A program made the position numbers and the translations under genes. 64,000 nt of DNA from Amia ocellicauda (lineage: Eukaryota; Chordata; Actinopteri; Amiiformes; Amiidae), in the NCBI RefSeq assembly GCF_036373705.1, contig NC_089863.1:34742227-34806226 (forward strand), in the 5' to 3' direction. How positions within the stretch are numbered: the first letter of the stretch is position 1; each line of letters starts with the position of its first letter. The notes under the pieces are model-generated. The model ran no database searches. It worked only from the letters and a program-made list of their open reading frames with translations, and was not told the DNA's origin. Of the stretch, positions 21,561-34,300 are shown piece after piece.

Positions 21561-24500
21561 AAGATGTAGGGAGTTCCTCTAACAGGTAATTGCATGTTCA
21601 TTTAAACATGGCATTCAAAGCACAGTAACAGTTCAAACACTGAGAGGCCTGATTATGTAACATGGAATGCATTAAGGTCAAATCTACTGACCTCTACTTG
21701 TCCTGGATGTAGTCGGAAGTGAAATCACTCGCACTGTATTGAGTCACCACTTCTTGTACATAGTCAGATATTGCTGGCACATATCAGTAATTCAAATGAG
21801 AGGCTACATCATTCACACAAGCACACATGAGGACTGCAGATGCAGGTACTTTTCAGCAGGATGTCAAGCCTTTTTTAGTTGGTTGTTTCACAATGTTCTT
21901 AACACACTTCTTCGATAGTATATATCTGTACCTTCCTTTAATGTGAATGCAGCACTCTCTCACACTGGCACCCATGAGTACTGTCCTATTGATGGAGGAA
22001 GTTTTTATAGTAATATGTTCACAACTGTACATTCCTTAATACTTTTAATTGTTTTATGAACCCAAGACAATGATTATTATGCTAAACTTACATACTACTA
22101 ATAAAAAGCCTAATAATACAGAGTAATATGATATGAACATCTGTACCTTGTGGAACCAAAGTGAGCCCAGACTTGCTTTTACAAACTGATCCTATTCAAT
22201 CACACCTGTAGGTCTGCCATCTTTGTGTTGTGTTCGAAAAAAAAAACAGCTTGATGTTATTATAGTGATGATAATAAATTGTACATATTCATTAATACAA
22301 TTAATAAATCTGGATAATAACTGGAACATTGTTCTAGGAAGGGTTCTCCAAGATCACGACCAGAGGTCACCCTTGTTCCAGCTTTGCTGTGTCTTCCTTA
22401 GCCTCCTGTTTGTTGCCACATGGTTATTGAATAATCAATCCCTGCCTCATTGACCAATTAACTTCACCTGTTCCTTGTCTCCCCGCTCATCAGCTCCAAT
22501 AATTAAACCGTTCCATGTCCCATCTCCAGTGCTCAGTCTTCATAGTCTCTTGAACAACAGCCCAAGCCTTTATCAGCTTGTTTATGCCTCCCTGCATTTA
22601 TGACCTTCTGCTTTCTCCCACAGAATCGATTCCTGGATCTCCTGTCTTGTTCTGATAGCCTGCTTTCTGACCTCTAGACTGTACTCTACTGGGGTCTATG
22701 TCTTTTCATCATGCACACTTCATCACGGGATACAGACCATCACCAGCGTCAGTTCATCACCGATTTGGATATTCACCAGCACTTTGCATATTCAGTTACA
22801 AACTACACACGTGCACATGGTCTCTTTTGATTTAGATCCAATATTCTTTAATAACCTACGATCTCAAAACGGACTTTTATCAAATCAAATCAAAAATAAA
22901 CTGGATAGGAGCCTTGGATCACTCAGTTATTAATGGACACCAAATGAACATGATGGGTCGAATGGCCTCCTCCCATTTGTAAACTTTCTTATGACTGTCT
23001 GCCCAGTTTGTATGACCATAATCCTTATTGCTTGTAGGTCATTTCATCAAGTGTCGTCCAAAGTGAATTGGCCAGCTCTGTGCCCAGTGAGAAACCGCCC
23101 TGATACAGATGTACAGCCACACACCTCCCAGTAAGTCGGTTCTCTTCCTGTAACAAGTCACAAGTCAAACCAGGTATAGGTTTTAAATGTAGAGGTTTCC
23201 ATTGTCTCCTTCGTGGCAGTTTTGAAAGGGATTTAATTTCAGAAATGTTTTCAAACTTGAGGACAAATTAGGGGGAGTGATAGGGAGATTGCCCTGGTGG
23301 TTAATTTCACACAATTCTACATTCAAGGAAAGAGGAGGAGGGTCATCGGGTCCACTGTCCAAATACCTGCAGACAAGCAAATGGTTGTGGCTGCACTGGA
23401 AAAACTGAAAGCCATTGAAAAAGTCTCTGACAGGATTAAGGCAGCTACAGACACATTTGTTAAGTGGGCAAATCATAAGATACAAGAACAGGATGAAGTG
23501 GCAGAGCTGGAGGAGATGGGGCCACTTTGCCACAGAAAAAGACAAGCCTGGAGACATGGCACAAGATGAGGCTTTGACAGAGGCAGTGAGTGCCTATAAC
23601 AGGGATGGCGAACCTTTTTTGAACGGAGTCCCAAAGTCTGGTTTGTATACTTTGCTAAGTGCCAATGGGTGCCAATAATAAATTAGGGATATAAAAGTTT
23701 ATACAGAGACTAAACAGCAATTTTAACCAATATTTTGTTGTTGTTGTAATTAAGTTATTAAGCAAACATGCCAATAAAACAAACCACAATACAGACAAAT
23801 CTAAAAACTATGGACAGATAGTGGCCACCTGCATCCACTGCCAATCTCCCCCCACCTTGAACCCACCCCCTTATCCCTCTGTAGTCCTGAGAGCAAGTGC
23901 CGCTCCAGTCAGCTAATGGGAGTCTGCTGCAGAATATGAAGCTGAATGAAGTGAGACACATATTCTTCCCCAAAAACGATATAAATATGCAGGTTCCATT
24001 TTTGCTCACAGATTATTGTCAATTTACAAATTTAAAAAAAAACAGCAGTAATAGCACTTCACTAGCTCGATCATTTTTGGAAGATGTCCCTTTTTATTTT
24101 GGACAATGAGAATCTATAATCCTCATTCAAATGAAATCAATCAATCTTAATTCTATGTAGTGGAACATTAAAGACAGAATGTCATATTTTTTCCTCCATA
24201 AAGGATCTGAACACGAATTACAAATGCTACAAGGATAAGGTCAGCAAAATTGATATCCCGCGTATTAATATCAGTTCCTAACAATATATGCATTAGTTGC
24301 ACAAGCAGAGCAAAATGAGCATTATTTATGAAGCATCTGTCGATCACAAAGGCAACATGTTCCCTCTCTCACACTGGTTTCCTCTGCTCTGTATTGGACC
24401 TCCTGATCAGCTGACCCCCAACTCGTTTGTTTGTTGCTAATTGATTGCTTTAAGCCACAGGTGCGTGTGATCCCCAGGAAATTAGATACTAGGCCGCAAT

Positions 24501-25499
24501 GTAGTGCGTAGCCTCCACTTGTGTTGCAATCTGACCCAAAGGGGAACACCTTTGAGTTATTAACTTAATGCTTGCACAATTTTGTCCTCATCCTGTAATA
24601 TTTATGTATGTGATAAATTCCTCCATCTGCTGTCAGTGACAAAACTACAACTGCATTAAACAGTGGCAATGCACTATGTTTGGCAACGCACTAGGCTCAT
24701 GAATACGGGGGAACTGGAATAGCTGTGTTGTTTTAAATAAGTGTATTCAATGTTGCTTTCCTGTTCCTTTGATAATATGTAAGAGATTTTTGATGAAATG
24801 TGATTTGACAAGCATGTAGTAGCTGCCAATTATATGCACCCCCCCTCAATGTATGTGCTTTTTGTATCGATGATTTCAAACAAGGCTAGTTTTATTATTG
24901 TGTAATACTTGCTGCTTTGATTAAAAATTGGACTCCTGAATGGTCATCAATGAAGACATAACAAGGGTAACCTAACAAGGTTCAACTAATTTTGTATTTT
25001 CTGTAGCTCTAAAGATTTTTTTTTAATCCTTTAATGTTTTCTTAAAATGTAAGAAATGAGGAAAGTGCATCATTAACTGTTCTACCAACCCCTCACTGGG
25101 GTGTCTGTTTTCTACTAATAATGCAAGCAAGTGGAAATCAAATGTTTATACATTAAATATTGAAATCAGTTAACAACAAAGACTATGAATGCAAGATTTC
25201 ATTATCATGGTAATGTTCCCTCTCTAAGATAACGAAACAAAAGAAAAACAGAAGCATTACTATTTTTGGCCAGTAAGCAAATCTATTTAAGTGCTGCAAT
25301 AATTAAAATTCAAGACATAAAAACTATCAGATCATAGTGTAAATACAAACATTTAGTCATGTAAACAAGCTGATTAACAGCAGGTCAACTTTCTATGATT
25401 AATACTGATTCCTATTAATATTTCATACATACAGTACACATTTCCAGCATTTTAAACATATTATGGTATTTTAAGCCTAAAATAGTGTTTTCACCTCCA

Positions 25500-25625
25500 T
25501 GCATGTGAAGAACTGTATGTCGCTGCCTGTGTATCTGTGTAAACGAGGTCACTACGGTACTGCGCTATACAGCTCCACACTGATACCCAGAAGAACAGGG
25601 TCTGATAAGAACCAGTTTTCACCAG
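25500..25625 (-). repeat. Dispersed ~120 bp element, copy 2 (arm 1)
   Basis: The reverse complement reads TTCTTATCAGACCCTGTTCTTCTGGG and ends near CAGTTCTTCACATG. It lies about 260 bp beyond the BTG stop codon on the same strand, so it may be in the 3' UTR. Confidence 0.6.
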
Positions 25626-25883
25626 CAGTTTGGGCTTGATGCATCATACAATCCCCCTTATATTAAACATTACGTATGCCTTACAATCTCCCCGGTTTAA
25701 CCATATGTGGGTCTTCCTGAGACATACAGACATACACATACTTAAATAATAATAATAATGACAATTACACTTTCACAATTATCTGAGGAGATCTGTCCAT
25801 GTAGTTAATTGTCAACTTTTCTTGCTTTAAGTGTGTGCTCTCGATATTATCGCTAGATCCAGAGGACAGGTGACAGCGCTGGC

Positions 25884-26343
25884 TCAGTGCTTGGCGTCCC
25901 GGGTGCCGCTCTCTTCGTCTGAGGAGGAGCCTGAGTGGTAGTGTGAGGTCACCTTCCCCACAGTGCTTGTCCCTTCTTTAGTTATGTCCTCTTTATTGTC
26001 AGCATCGCCGCTGCTGGGGAAACTCTCCACTTTAAAAGCGTCATTGTCCTCACCATACCTGGAGCAATAATCAGACAGTTACAAATGGCAGGTTCAGGAT
26101 GGTTCAGGATGGATGGACATCAGGGTGTGTGCCCTGCGCTGAAAACAAGCGCAAGAGAGGACCAGAGCAAGAAGGAAGAAAGGGAAATAAGGAGAGAGAG
26201 ACACTCACCTGCACCACACCTCTCCGGGGTCGACCCATAGTGAGCGGCCATGGCAGCCTGGGTCGCAGTACAGCACCCTGCTCTCCTCACAGGCCCGGTG
26301 CAGCTCTGGGTCGTCCCACTGAGACCTGTTCACACGGATGCAC
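25884..26343 (-). pseudogene. BTG/TOB-family 3' exons (arm 1 copy)
   Basis: Minus-strand exons 26343-26209 and 26058-25884. The first encodes the end of BTG box A (CIRVNRSQWDDPELHRACEE) and box B (SLWVDPGEV). The second encodes the RYGEDNDAF strand and a Ser-rich tail with a TSHYHSGSSSDEE-type segment, most like BTG3/BTG4. BTG proteins recruit the CCR4-NOT deadenylase through this domain and restrain proliferation. The N-terminal half of the BTG domain is not found upstream, so this is a partial gene. The tail ends RDAKH and stop, 39 bp shorter than the arm 2 copy. Confidence 0.7.
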
Positions 26344-26499
26344 CTGCGGGGAGAGACAGGAGAGCCCTCAGGAAAGTGTCTTTACCTCTTGGGAGGACCA
26401 CTACAGCTGCAGGACAGGGATGTGAAACCCAGCAGTTATTTGGTCATGAGGACCACACAGCACAGCTCTGAAAAGCATGATGCTAACAGCTGAAACATG

Positions 26500-26665
26500 G
26501 TAAAGAAATATAAAACATTGTAGAAAGCTGGCAGAAGTATTTAGGCCATTCCACTAATTGTGTGGCTTGTTAAGGTCATTTTGTGCAGTTGAATTCATTT
26601 AGGATTGCCACACCAAAGGGATTGAATACTTTTGCAACCACAACTTTTTATTAAATATTTAATAT
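26500..26665. mobile_element. Terminal fragment of a Tc1-type element (arm 1)
   Basis: ACCAAAGGGATTGAATACTTTTGCAACCAC is a typical Tc1-family inverted-repeat end of fish. The mirror copy is at about 53395-53545. No coding part remains. Confidence 0.45.
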
Positions 26666-28214
26666 GAATTCTCTGTATTACTATATCAGTGGCATTGACT
26701 GTTTATCAAAAGGGTTGCCTATGTAACTGCCTCCTGACACTTATTTACCTTCCTATCATATCAAAGCTATCATATCAAGGATTTACTCTGCTCTCATATT
26801 GTGAAAAACATGAATAAGAGAGATGGGGGTGCAGAAAGACAGATCAGCTGAGGGGAGAGAAAAAATATGAAACTAGATAACGCTCACCTCAGCCACTGTG
26901 AGTGTAGCTGCCTGTCTCTGCACCTTTGATTCATCTTCCGTATACTGCAAGTCCTAACAAAAACATTTTAAATATATTTATGAAGACCATTTGAGCTTTG
27001 CACAGACATTTGACAATTCACAAAATGAATCACACTTAACATTAGTGGAACAGTGAGGTGCTCTGTGTTTCTCTCTGTACTACCTCTGAGGTCTGTCAAG
27101 GCTCTGGAAATGTTCCTACAAAAAACAGACCATTTTGGTTTAACTTAATACTAATGATGTGCATCCCAGATGAATCCAAAATAAAAATAAAGCATGTGTT
27201 TGAAAATATGCCACACATGTTCTCTGAAAGGCCGGCCTTGTGGGGTTATGCACTGAATTACGTCAAGTATTGTTGTGAGCAAAAATAATACAATATGGTA
27301 AATGTTTCATTATTTAGAATTACAGCTATAAGCTATATATAGTAGTCTGGTTACGCCTAATTGTTTCATGGAAGCAATTAAGGAGCCAAGCTGGTCTGGA
27401 ACAAAATCCAGCAGACACTGCAGCCCCCAGGATTGGAGTCTGACACCCCTGATTCAGAGCGTATTGCCAATTCTGCCTACTGATTTTGGCTGCAATACCA
27501 CCAATCCCAACTACAGGCTGGGGTGCTAAAGAGCACTGGAATTGGCTTTAATAATGGTTGGATTGTGATCCCGTAATAAAAAACAGAACATCTGCACCAT
27601 CAAAAAAATGCCAAAATCCCCACAAATGCTGCCCACTCCCAGTTTTCCTCCAATGCCCACACCAACAGTATGTTTTGCTTTAGGTTATACTTAGGATTAT
27701 TATATCTGAGCTTTCAGAAAAGGTTACAGATATAAATGATCTTCCCTGAACATGCAACTCTCTCATCACTGTCTTCGCTGGCAGAATATGTAAAAAACAA
27801 ACAAACATCAAAGTAATCGGGGGAATAAATCCAAACTGACCCACCTGCTAATCAACACTGACAAACCCGCACTTAATACCAAACCCATTCACTGTAAAAG
27901 CATCTGCTTTTAAAGTTTATAAACTGTTTCTGAGATGATCAATTAGCAAAGAAAAAAATCCAGTTTGTATTGATCATTTCAAGGATATACAGCAGGGTTT
28001 CACAAATACATGTAAGTTTCCAGTAAATAGAACATGATGGTAAAAATAAGACCTTTAAAAGACCTTTAAAAAACATACTTTATCATGAAAAATAGACTCA
28101 ATACTGACCCACAATGGATCACACCAATCCAATTTTTTTTTTTAAATACCACCAAATTACTACTGTATGCCAAGTTGTGAAATAGGACAAATGTTGGCAT
28201 ACATTATTGAAGCT
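26666..28214. other. Arm 1 non-coding block next to the junction
   Basis: A 66-nt GT-AG bounded open segment is visible on the minus strand at about 26889-26954 (mirror of 53106-53171). 27380-27470 is a member of the TTTTGTTCCAGAC repeat family. The rest, including a 76-codon stretch at 27058-27285 that is identical in both arms, is unrecognised. Confidence 0.35.
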
Positions 28215-28317
28215 CGAATGGATTTAGATCTGGGGAATTTGGAGGCCAAGGCAACACCTTGAACTCGTGATTCATCAGCCCAGGCCACCTTCTTCCATTG
28301 CTCCATGGTCCAGTCTG
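28215..28317 (-). mobile_element. 3' piece of an internally deleted Tc1 at the IR1/IR2 junction
   Basis: The minus strand reads a WTMEQWKKVAW-type segment followed directly by sequence from the DLNPIE region. The same deletion is seen in the arm 2 element at 51760-51860. The match to arm 2 stops at 28317, exactly where IR2 right begins. Confidence 0.65.
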
Positions 28318-29393
28318 GATGTGTGAGGCCTCTTGATTATGGTTAATATGACATGTTGAATATTTGTATGGAACCTCCTCCCTTCTTTATCTCTGCTGAT
28401 GCTACATTGCATTTCCATTCCACTGATGATCATTTATGATTTCTCCCCAAACCTTTCCAATGATTTAGGTTTAAACCCACAGGAGCAGTACACAATGGCT
28501 GTGTATTGCTTTGGAACTCCTAGCTACATGTTGTCATTTCCAGACAGCCTTTATGACTACAACAACTGACTGTTGCACTAAAGTGTCTTTCATGGCTTAT
28601 TCGTGTTCCACTCTCTGAGGGCGACACACCCATTTCCGTCATGACAGCACTTTATCCACAGGATGCCAAGGAGGCTACATAGGTGTCTACTACACAAATG
28701 GTGCGTCTTGACTTAATTGCTCGCATACCGGTTCGGCCCACTGATGTGCCCTACAAGATACCGACAGCGTGTCTTCCAGTGACTGACACACTGCACACTG
28801 ATCAATGGAGGCCTGGGTGCTTACTGACCGCACCTTGGTGGAATGGGCCACTGGGCCATTAGTGACAAACATTACACCCATTGCCCTGGCTCACAGACCA
28901 TTTGCTGACACATTACAGACTCTTCCGGATTCCTTGCTCAAAATCTGGATGGAAATATAGCATGGACAATACTAGGGTGCAGCTGGAATCTGCACAGGTC
29001 AAAGACCTCCAATTAGTTGGAGCACTGTTTTCATGTTCTTCTGCTCTTTTTCTTGCTGAGTTTCTGCTTTCTGTCAATGTTGTTATTTCCAATGTCTTAT
29101 TTTCTCTGCACCAAGAATCCAGACAGTTATACCAGACTGTCAGAAATACAGATATGGCCACACCCTATTATAACCCTTAAACACACATTCTCCATTATAT
29201 GATGGCCTTTAATCACCACCAATTAAGCACCTGCTTACACTTTGCCGACCATATCAGGTAACTGCGTACACATAGTCTTACTGATATACACCCTATGGCT
29301 ACAGGGATAGAGATAGATGATACATAGAATGGGGTGTATTTTTGTTTTTCCACTCATTTCTTCCGCTGTACCTACAGGAGGGACTGAATAACT

Positions 29394-29518
29394 GCATTTC
29401 TTTCCCTTTGTGTCTGTGTAAACAAGGTCACAGTCTCACTGTCTCACTGTGCTCCAGTACTGTGCTATAGCTCAACCCTGATACCTAGAAGACCAGGGTC
29501 TGATAAGAAACAGGGCCC
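29394..29518 (-). repeat. Dispersed ~120 bp element, copy 3 (IR2 right)
   Basis: The mirror of 5322-5445; includes the repeated CTCACTGTCTCACTGTG stretch that the IR1 copies lack. Confidence 0.6.
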
Positions 29519-31196
29519 ACATTTCTCTTTTTTTCTATGTATTTTATCTGCTTAGAAATGTTCAGTCCTGATCATTTATACAATCTCATTCTTAAACATG
29601 ACCTATTTATCTAAATTGTGTATATATGGATTACCTTTAAATATGTGTATATCTTACTGTCTGTCTGTCTAAATGGAATGAGTATTTTGTACTTTATTAT
29701 TTTATTATGCTACACTTACTATGCTCTCTTGTAACCTTAATCTGTTTTGCAGTTTGGGGTGTACAGTATTTCACCCTATTCAAACAAAACATTTATTCAG
29801 TTACAAAATCTTCAGATGACCATTCAAGTTGAAATCTTTTTAAAGAATATGTCAAGGTAAACACGTTTATACTTTTTTATCCACAGAGAGATATATGTTT
29901 GGCACTGGTATTCTTCTAGCACATGTACACCTAACAAAGAAACATAAAATGACATGATGATAATACATGATGTACATAGAACGTTAAGTGATATTACACT
30001 ATGGTTTTGTGTAAAAACAATGAATGGTAATGTTAGCACGGGAGGGTTTTGTAGTAGGAGGGGATGCCTTTGTGTGATAGTTGTAGGAAAGAAACAAACT
30101 TTGAAGGCAATTATTTCTGTCTCTGTGAAGAGTAATATTTCAGGGCTATGTCCCCTGTATGTTTGGCTCCTGTAGGAGATTTCAGACCAAAGCTGCTACA
30201 CTGTCCTCTCACTCTTGAGCTGGAAACTGCTGCTCTGGCTGCTTCTCAAAGCTTTTCCAAATGCAGTAATCATTGTGGGTCTAAACTTCATTGAGTGTCT
30301 ACAGGCTAGAGATGTTCTTCATTCCTTCATGTGAATGAAACATTCACTTTATTATAGAGCAAATAAGATATCAAAGGTAATATTTGGTCATAAAGTCATG
30401 GCCTTACCAGGTAAACCATTAAATATTGTATTAACTAATTTAAAAAAGCAGTATTGTGGGTATCTAAAATGAAAAAATATATCCCATTCTATGGAGTGTA
30501 CCTATTTTCACTTGACTGAGATAGTTTAGTGCCTCTATGTATTTCACAGTAGGAAAGGTTCAATACTATTAATGATTAGAATAAATGTACTAACAAATAG
30601 AGAACAACATTAAAGCTATAGACATTTTAAAACATTCATGAGAAAATATATATATATATATATATATATTAAACAAAGTGACAATTGGGAACTATTAAAA
30701 TATCTCAATAGCTTTAATGTAATTGTAAATATTGTCTACCAGTAGTTATGATACATACATTTTGTTTAAATGTCATAGATGAGCTGATGCCGTCAACATG
30801 ATTTAGATTTGTTTTTCAAATTGTCAATTTTATTTGAAAGGGTCTTGGGAAAACCATTTCAATACGTAGTATTAAAGTACATTAACTTGTATCTCACATG
30901 TAAAATTAGAAAACTCTATACTTCATTAAAGACACCAATACCTTAAATTATTTTAAATTACTAGATTGTTAACGTAATAAAAACAAAGATTCAATCAACA
31001 CATATCCATATTTCACATCTCTAAGAGTTTTTTTTCACATTTTAATTGAATACTTAATACTTAAGTGTTTTTCTCTTTTTGGATCGAAATTATTAAGACC
31101 CTTTATAAAACTATGCAAAGTGAAATAATCCACAAATACATTACTAAATACACACACACACAGGCCTAAATATTTAAACCACATAATAATAATATC

Positions 31197-31234
<38 letters not shown>

Positions 31235-31526
31235 GAGAAAGACAAGAAACAACCCACCACACACAATACACTATTTAACATTTTTACATCCACCGCAGGT
31301 GACCAGTTGGGTAGTGTTATGGTTATTAGACAAAATAAATCAAACATTCTAAGAACATTCTATATGTGGACAAGGACTAGCATAAATCATATTAAAACAA
31401 TTAAAGCATACAATTGCACATAATCTTACAAACAATGTAAACGCATATAGATTTAAAATGGAGCCGGAGAACTTTGGAAAACTTTGGAGCGCATGATGAG
31501 TTTCCTTACCGTAATGCAGATCAGAA

Positions 31527-31678
31527 AAACCGGTCCTGGAGGGCCCCCTGCCCTGCTGGTTTTTGTTCCGACCGAGCTCTTAATGATATAATTGAGTCTT
31601 ATTGTTAGTTCAATTAAGGAATCAATTAAGATCTCCGTTTGAACGAAAAACAGGAGGACAGTCCTCCGGGACCGGTTT
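31527..31678. mobile_element. Short foldback MITE, 152 bp (IR2 right)
   Basis: The mirror of 3129-3280 with the same AAACCGGTCC termini. Confidence 0.65.
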
Positions 31679-32157
31679 GGGAACCCCTGCCGTAGTGCTC
31701 GTCTGACTAAAATGGTGTGTATACACGTTTAGCTCTTCCTAATATCTCTTAATTGCTATTTATTAGTGTGTCTTCAATCATGTAAAGCAGAAAGAATAAA
31801 ATAGGCTCCATCGCTATTAGTGTTGTTTTCTGTTTGTGTTTTTAAAAGGAAACGCAACACTATTCCACAATCGCTCTGCTCCTCCCATAACAGGGGGTCG
31901 ATGAACTTCCGACAATCGCCAGGTTTTGCAAACAGCTCAGCAACACGTCCAGACGCACCAGTGGAAACCTTGGAAGAATTGCTGAGAAGTTAGTGACAGG
32001 AGAGCCAGAAAGATGAAGAGAATAGCACAGCACACAGAGACAGTACAGGCGACTATCCAGCAAGAAGTAAATGGTTCGGTCTAACGATCAAACAATTCCA
32101 TTCCAGAACTCAATCAGAAAGTGACAACGTGACGTCAATCAAACATATACGTTAAAT

Positions 32158-32369
32158 CAGTGATTCCCACCTGGGCCGTAGAGGTACTGCAGGTGGGCCG
32201 CAAACATATGTTTTTAAATGCTTTTAAAATAGGAATACAGTTTTTATAATAATTAGGCTTGTCTTGGTCCGTTGGGTCTCCACACCTGCGGAGGTTTTGA
32301 AGGTTTGCAACGAACTGGAAGCGGCGCACTAACTGGAGATGATCCCGTGGTTAGTAAGCAGCTCCGTAC

Positions 32370-32403
<34 letters not shown>

Positions 32404-33021
32404 AATAATAATAATATTATTTACTGAAGAATATATAATGTTGACACAAACTGTAGAAGGGAGTCTTTTTCTTTAGTTAACCAACTATTAAGATTACTGT
32501 GTTCCAGTGTCTTTCGTATTTACTACTTTCAGTATAGTTGTCTTTAATGTTACTGAACACCGGGGTTTATTCATCAAGGGTTTTACACCTTTTTAATACT
32601 GATTCGTTATTTCCGACACTATTTTCTCTATTGAATAAAATACAATTTAAAGATAACATGCATACGTCACCACACATACAGTTTATTAAGAGTAACGTGC
32701 TTTTACTGGAAGGTTAACATGTTTCATGCAAGTTAAATCAATAGCCTACCTATATATAAACCGTGTGCTTGTAAAAATACATTAAAACACGATTACTGTT
32801 CGACATAACACATTTTGAACTACAAGGGGATGTTTTATTTTGTTTATATGGATTAATTGTAAACAAATATATATAAAAAAGGATTTCATTCCATTTCTAT
32901 ACACTTACTAGCTAATGTGACGTCATTGACAAATTATGGATGGATTTTGTGGGTAGTGGGGCTCAAAGATTTATGATGTTGATCAAGTGGGCCCTGGAAT
33001 GGAAAAGGTTGGGAAGCCCTG
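32158..33021. mobile_element. Non-autonomous hAT-like element, 864 bp
   Basis: The left end is CAGTGATTCCCACCTGGGCC; the right end read inward is CAGGGCTTCCCAACCTTTTC, a CAGNGNTTCCCA hAT terminus. It is flanked by an 8-bp duplication with one mismatch (CGTTAAAT at 32150, CGTTACAT at 33022). The interior is AT-rich with an (ATT)/(AAT) palindrome at 32370-32412. No transposase remains. Confidence 0.75.
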
Positions 33022-34290
33022 CGTTACATAATTAAAATATGTAAACACTGAATACAGTTCAAACACGTGTCAAACAAATATGTGAGACATACACACGACG
33101 ACGTATATAGATCCCGTTACAGAACATACAGGCTACACATGATGGATGTCCACCTACTTTGAACAAATCCACAAACTGTTAATCATTATCCAGTTACGGC
33201 GCTGTCAGATTCATAAGGAAGTAGGAAGTTATTTTTTCAATCTCTGTGGCACATTATAAAAAGTAAAACTTAACCAAACCTGTTGTGTTTGCACATTTTC
33301 ATCCTTGGAACAGTCTGCGGAAAACACTATTTAAAATATAAGTTCGTCTTGGTAAGTAAGCTACATGCCTATTCATGTCAAAAAAGTGAGACCCTTCTTT
33401 CATAAGAGGCGGAAGGGGACGAAATTGCGTTTAATGCGATCAGTAAATGGAGCTTCTGCTTTGTTGCTTTAAGGACATAATCGTTAGTGATTCAGCTCAT
33501 TAAGATGCAAATAAAACAGACGCACATCAACAATACCTGGAATTATGATTTTGTTAGCAGTGATTCCAGGTCAGATATAACTGATTACTTACTGGAACAA
33601 GTAATGTAGGTCTAAGTCACCACCTTACACTAATGATCTCAGTGTATATTGCTCTATATCAATCACAATATGTTTGTATACATGGGGGGGAATGACGGTT
33701 GATATATTAAGCAACAAAGTAATAATCTCATGTATATTTGTAAGATAAATGCAGAAGTTTAGAATATCTCTGCCTGCCTTTAAAGCTGCAGTCTTTATTC
33801 CCAGCAAATATTGACATAACAACTTGTCTTTATTAAAGACAGATTCAATTAAATACAGATTGATGAATAAATAAAATACAACCAGACAATTCTAACTAAC
33901 ATCCTGTAGAATTTACATATTTTCCTAATTTCCTCTACATTTCTCAATCAAACATTTGTTTAAATGTTTTTTTTTTTACCACTATTGAATATATTTCCAT
34001 CCTTTCATTAGAAATGTTGATTATTTTCTGTTTTGTATTTGTAATTAGAACACTTTGCAGATCATATTTTTCACTTTGACATTATGGACATTTTGTGTGT
34101 TGATCAGTGGCAAAAACGATGTAACACACTGAAATGTGGAAAAGTCCAAGGGGGGTGAATACTTTTGAGAGCCACTGTATGCATCTGGATTGAAGGCTTC
34201 AGAGGAACAGGGTTTGAGGTCACTGCTATATTTAAATGTAAGTTGTCTAGTTTTATTTGAAATATATTTTGTTCCCTTGCGTCTCTTCTA
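33022..34290. other. Upstream region of MS4A
   Basis: Possible non-coding first exon end at about 33353 (GTCTTG|GTAAGTAAG). At about 33960-34180 lies a Tc1-type terminal fragment (GGGGTGAATACTTTTGAGAG). Nothing else recognised. Confidence 0.35.
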
Positions 34291-34300
34291 GGCTGAGAAG

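Larger units (their letters stand above)
20830..25883. other. Arm 1 non-coding block
   Basis: Apart from the SINE-like tail there is a short repeat end at about 22950-22995 (GGTCGAATGGCCTCCTCCCA). Open stretches at 23183-23569, 23758-24009 and 24322-24549 are retained in arm 2 but show no recognisable domain or splice framework. I see no gene. Confidence 0.4.
16178..28317 (+). repeat. IR1 arm 1 of a >12 kb inverted duplication
   Basis: Position 16178 pairs with 64000 and about 28317 with about 51740, giving an axis near 40.05 kb. Matching content: MROH exons 18-19, EGF exons, a Tc1 relic, a coiled-coil ORF fragment, long non-coding blocks and BTG 3' exons. Some stretches are identical at the codon level, for example 27058-27285 against 52774-53001. 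Arm 1 lacks about 135 bp present at 63270-63400 and about 130 bp present at 61308-61437, and has about 150 bp extra at 18305-18455. The true outer edge is unknown because arm 2 leaves the window. Confidence 0.95.
28317..32151 (-). repeat. IR2 right copy of the ~3.9 kb inverted duplication
   Basis: Inverted relative to 2635-6513. Its left edge touches IR1 arm 1 and its right edge coincides with the target-site duplication of a hAT-like element (32150-32157). Long stretches agree closely. Differences include microsatellite lengths, a small deletion near 28800, and the (TA)n run at 30646-30670. Confidence 0.9.

Noticed and set aside
23183..23569. Open stretches on both strands, also in arm 2 (56403-56898)
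   Set aside because: Both strands are open at once, with no recognised domain. Too weak to call a gene.
27058..27288. 76-codon open stretch identical in both IR1 arms
   Set aside because: Identity follows from recent duplication of the whole arm. No domain, no splice context and no codon-level constraint can be shown.
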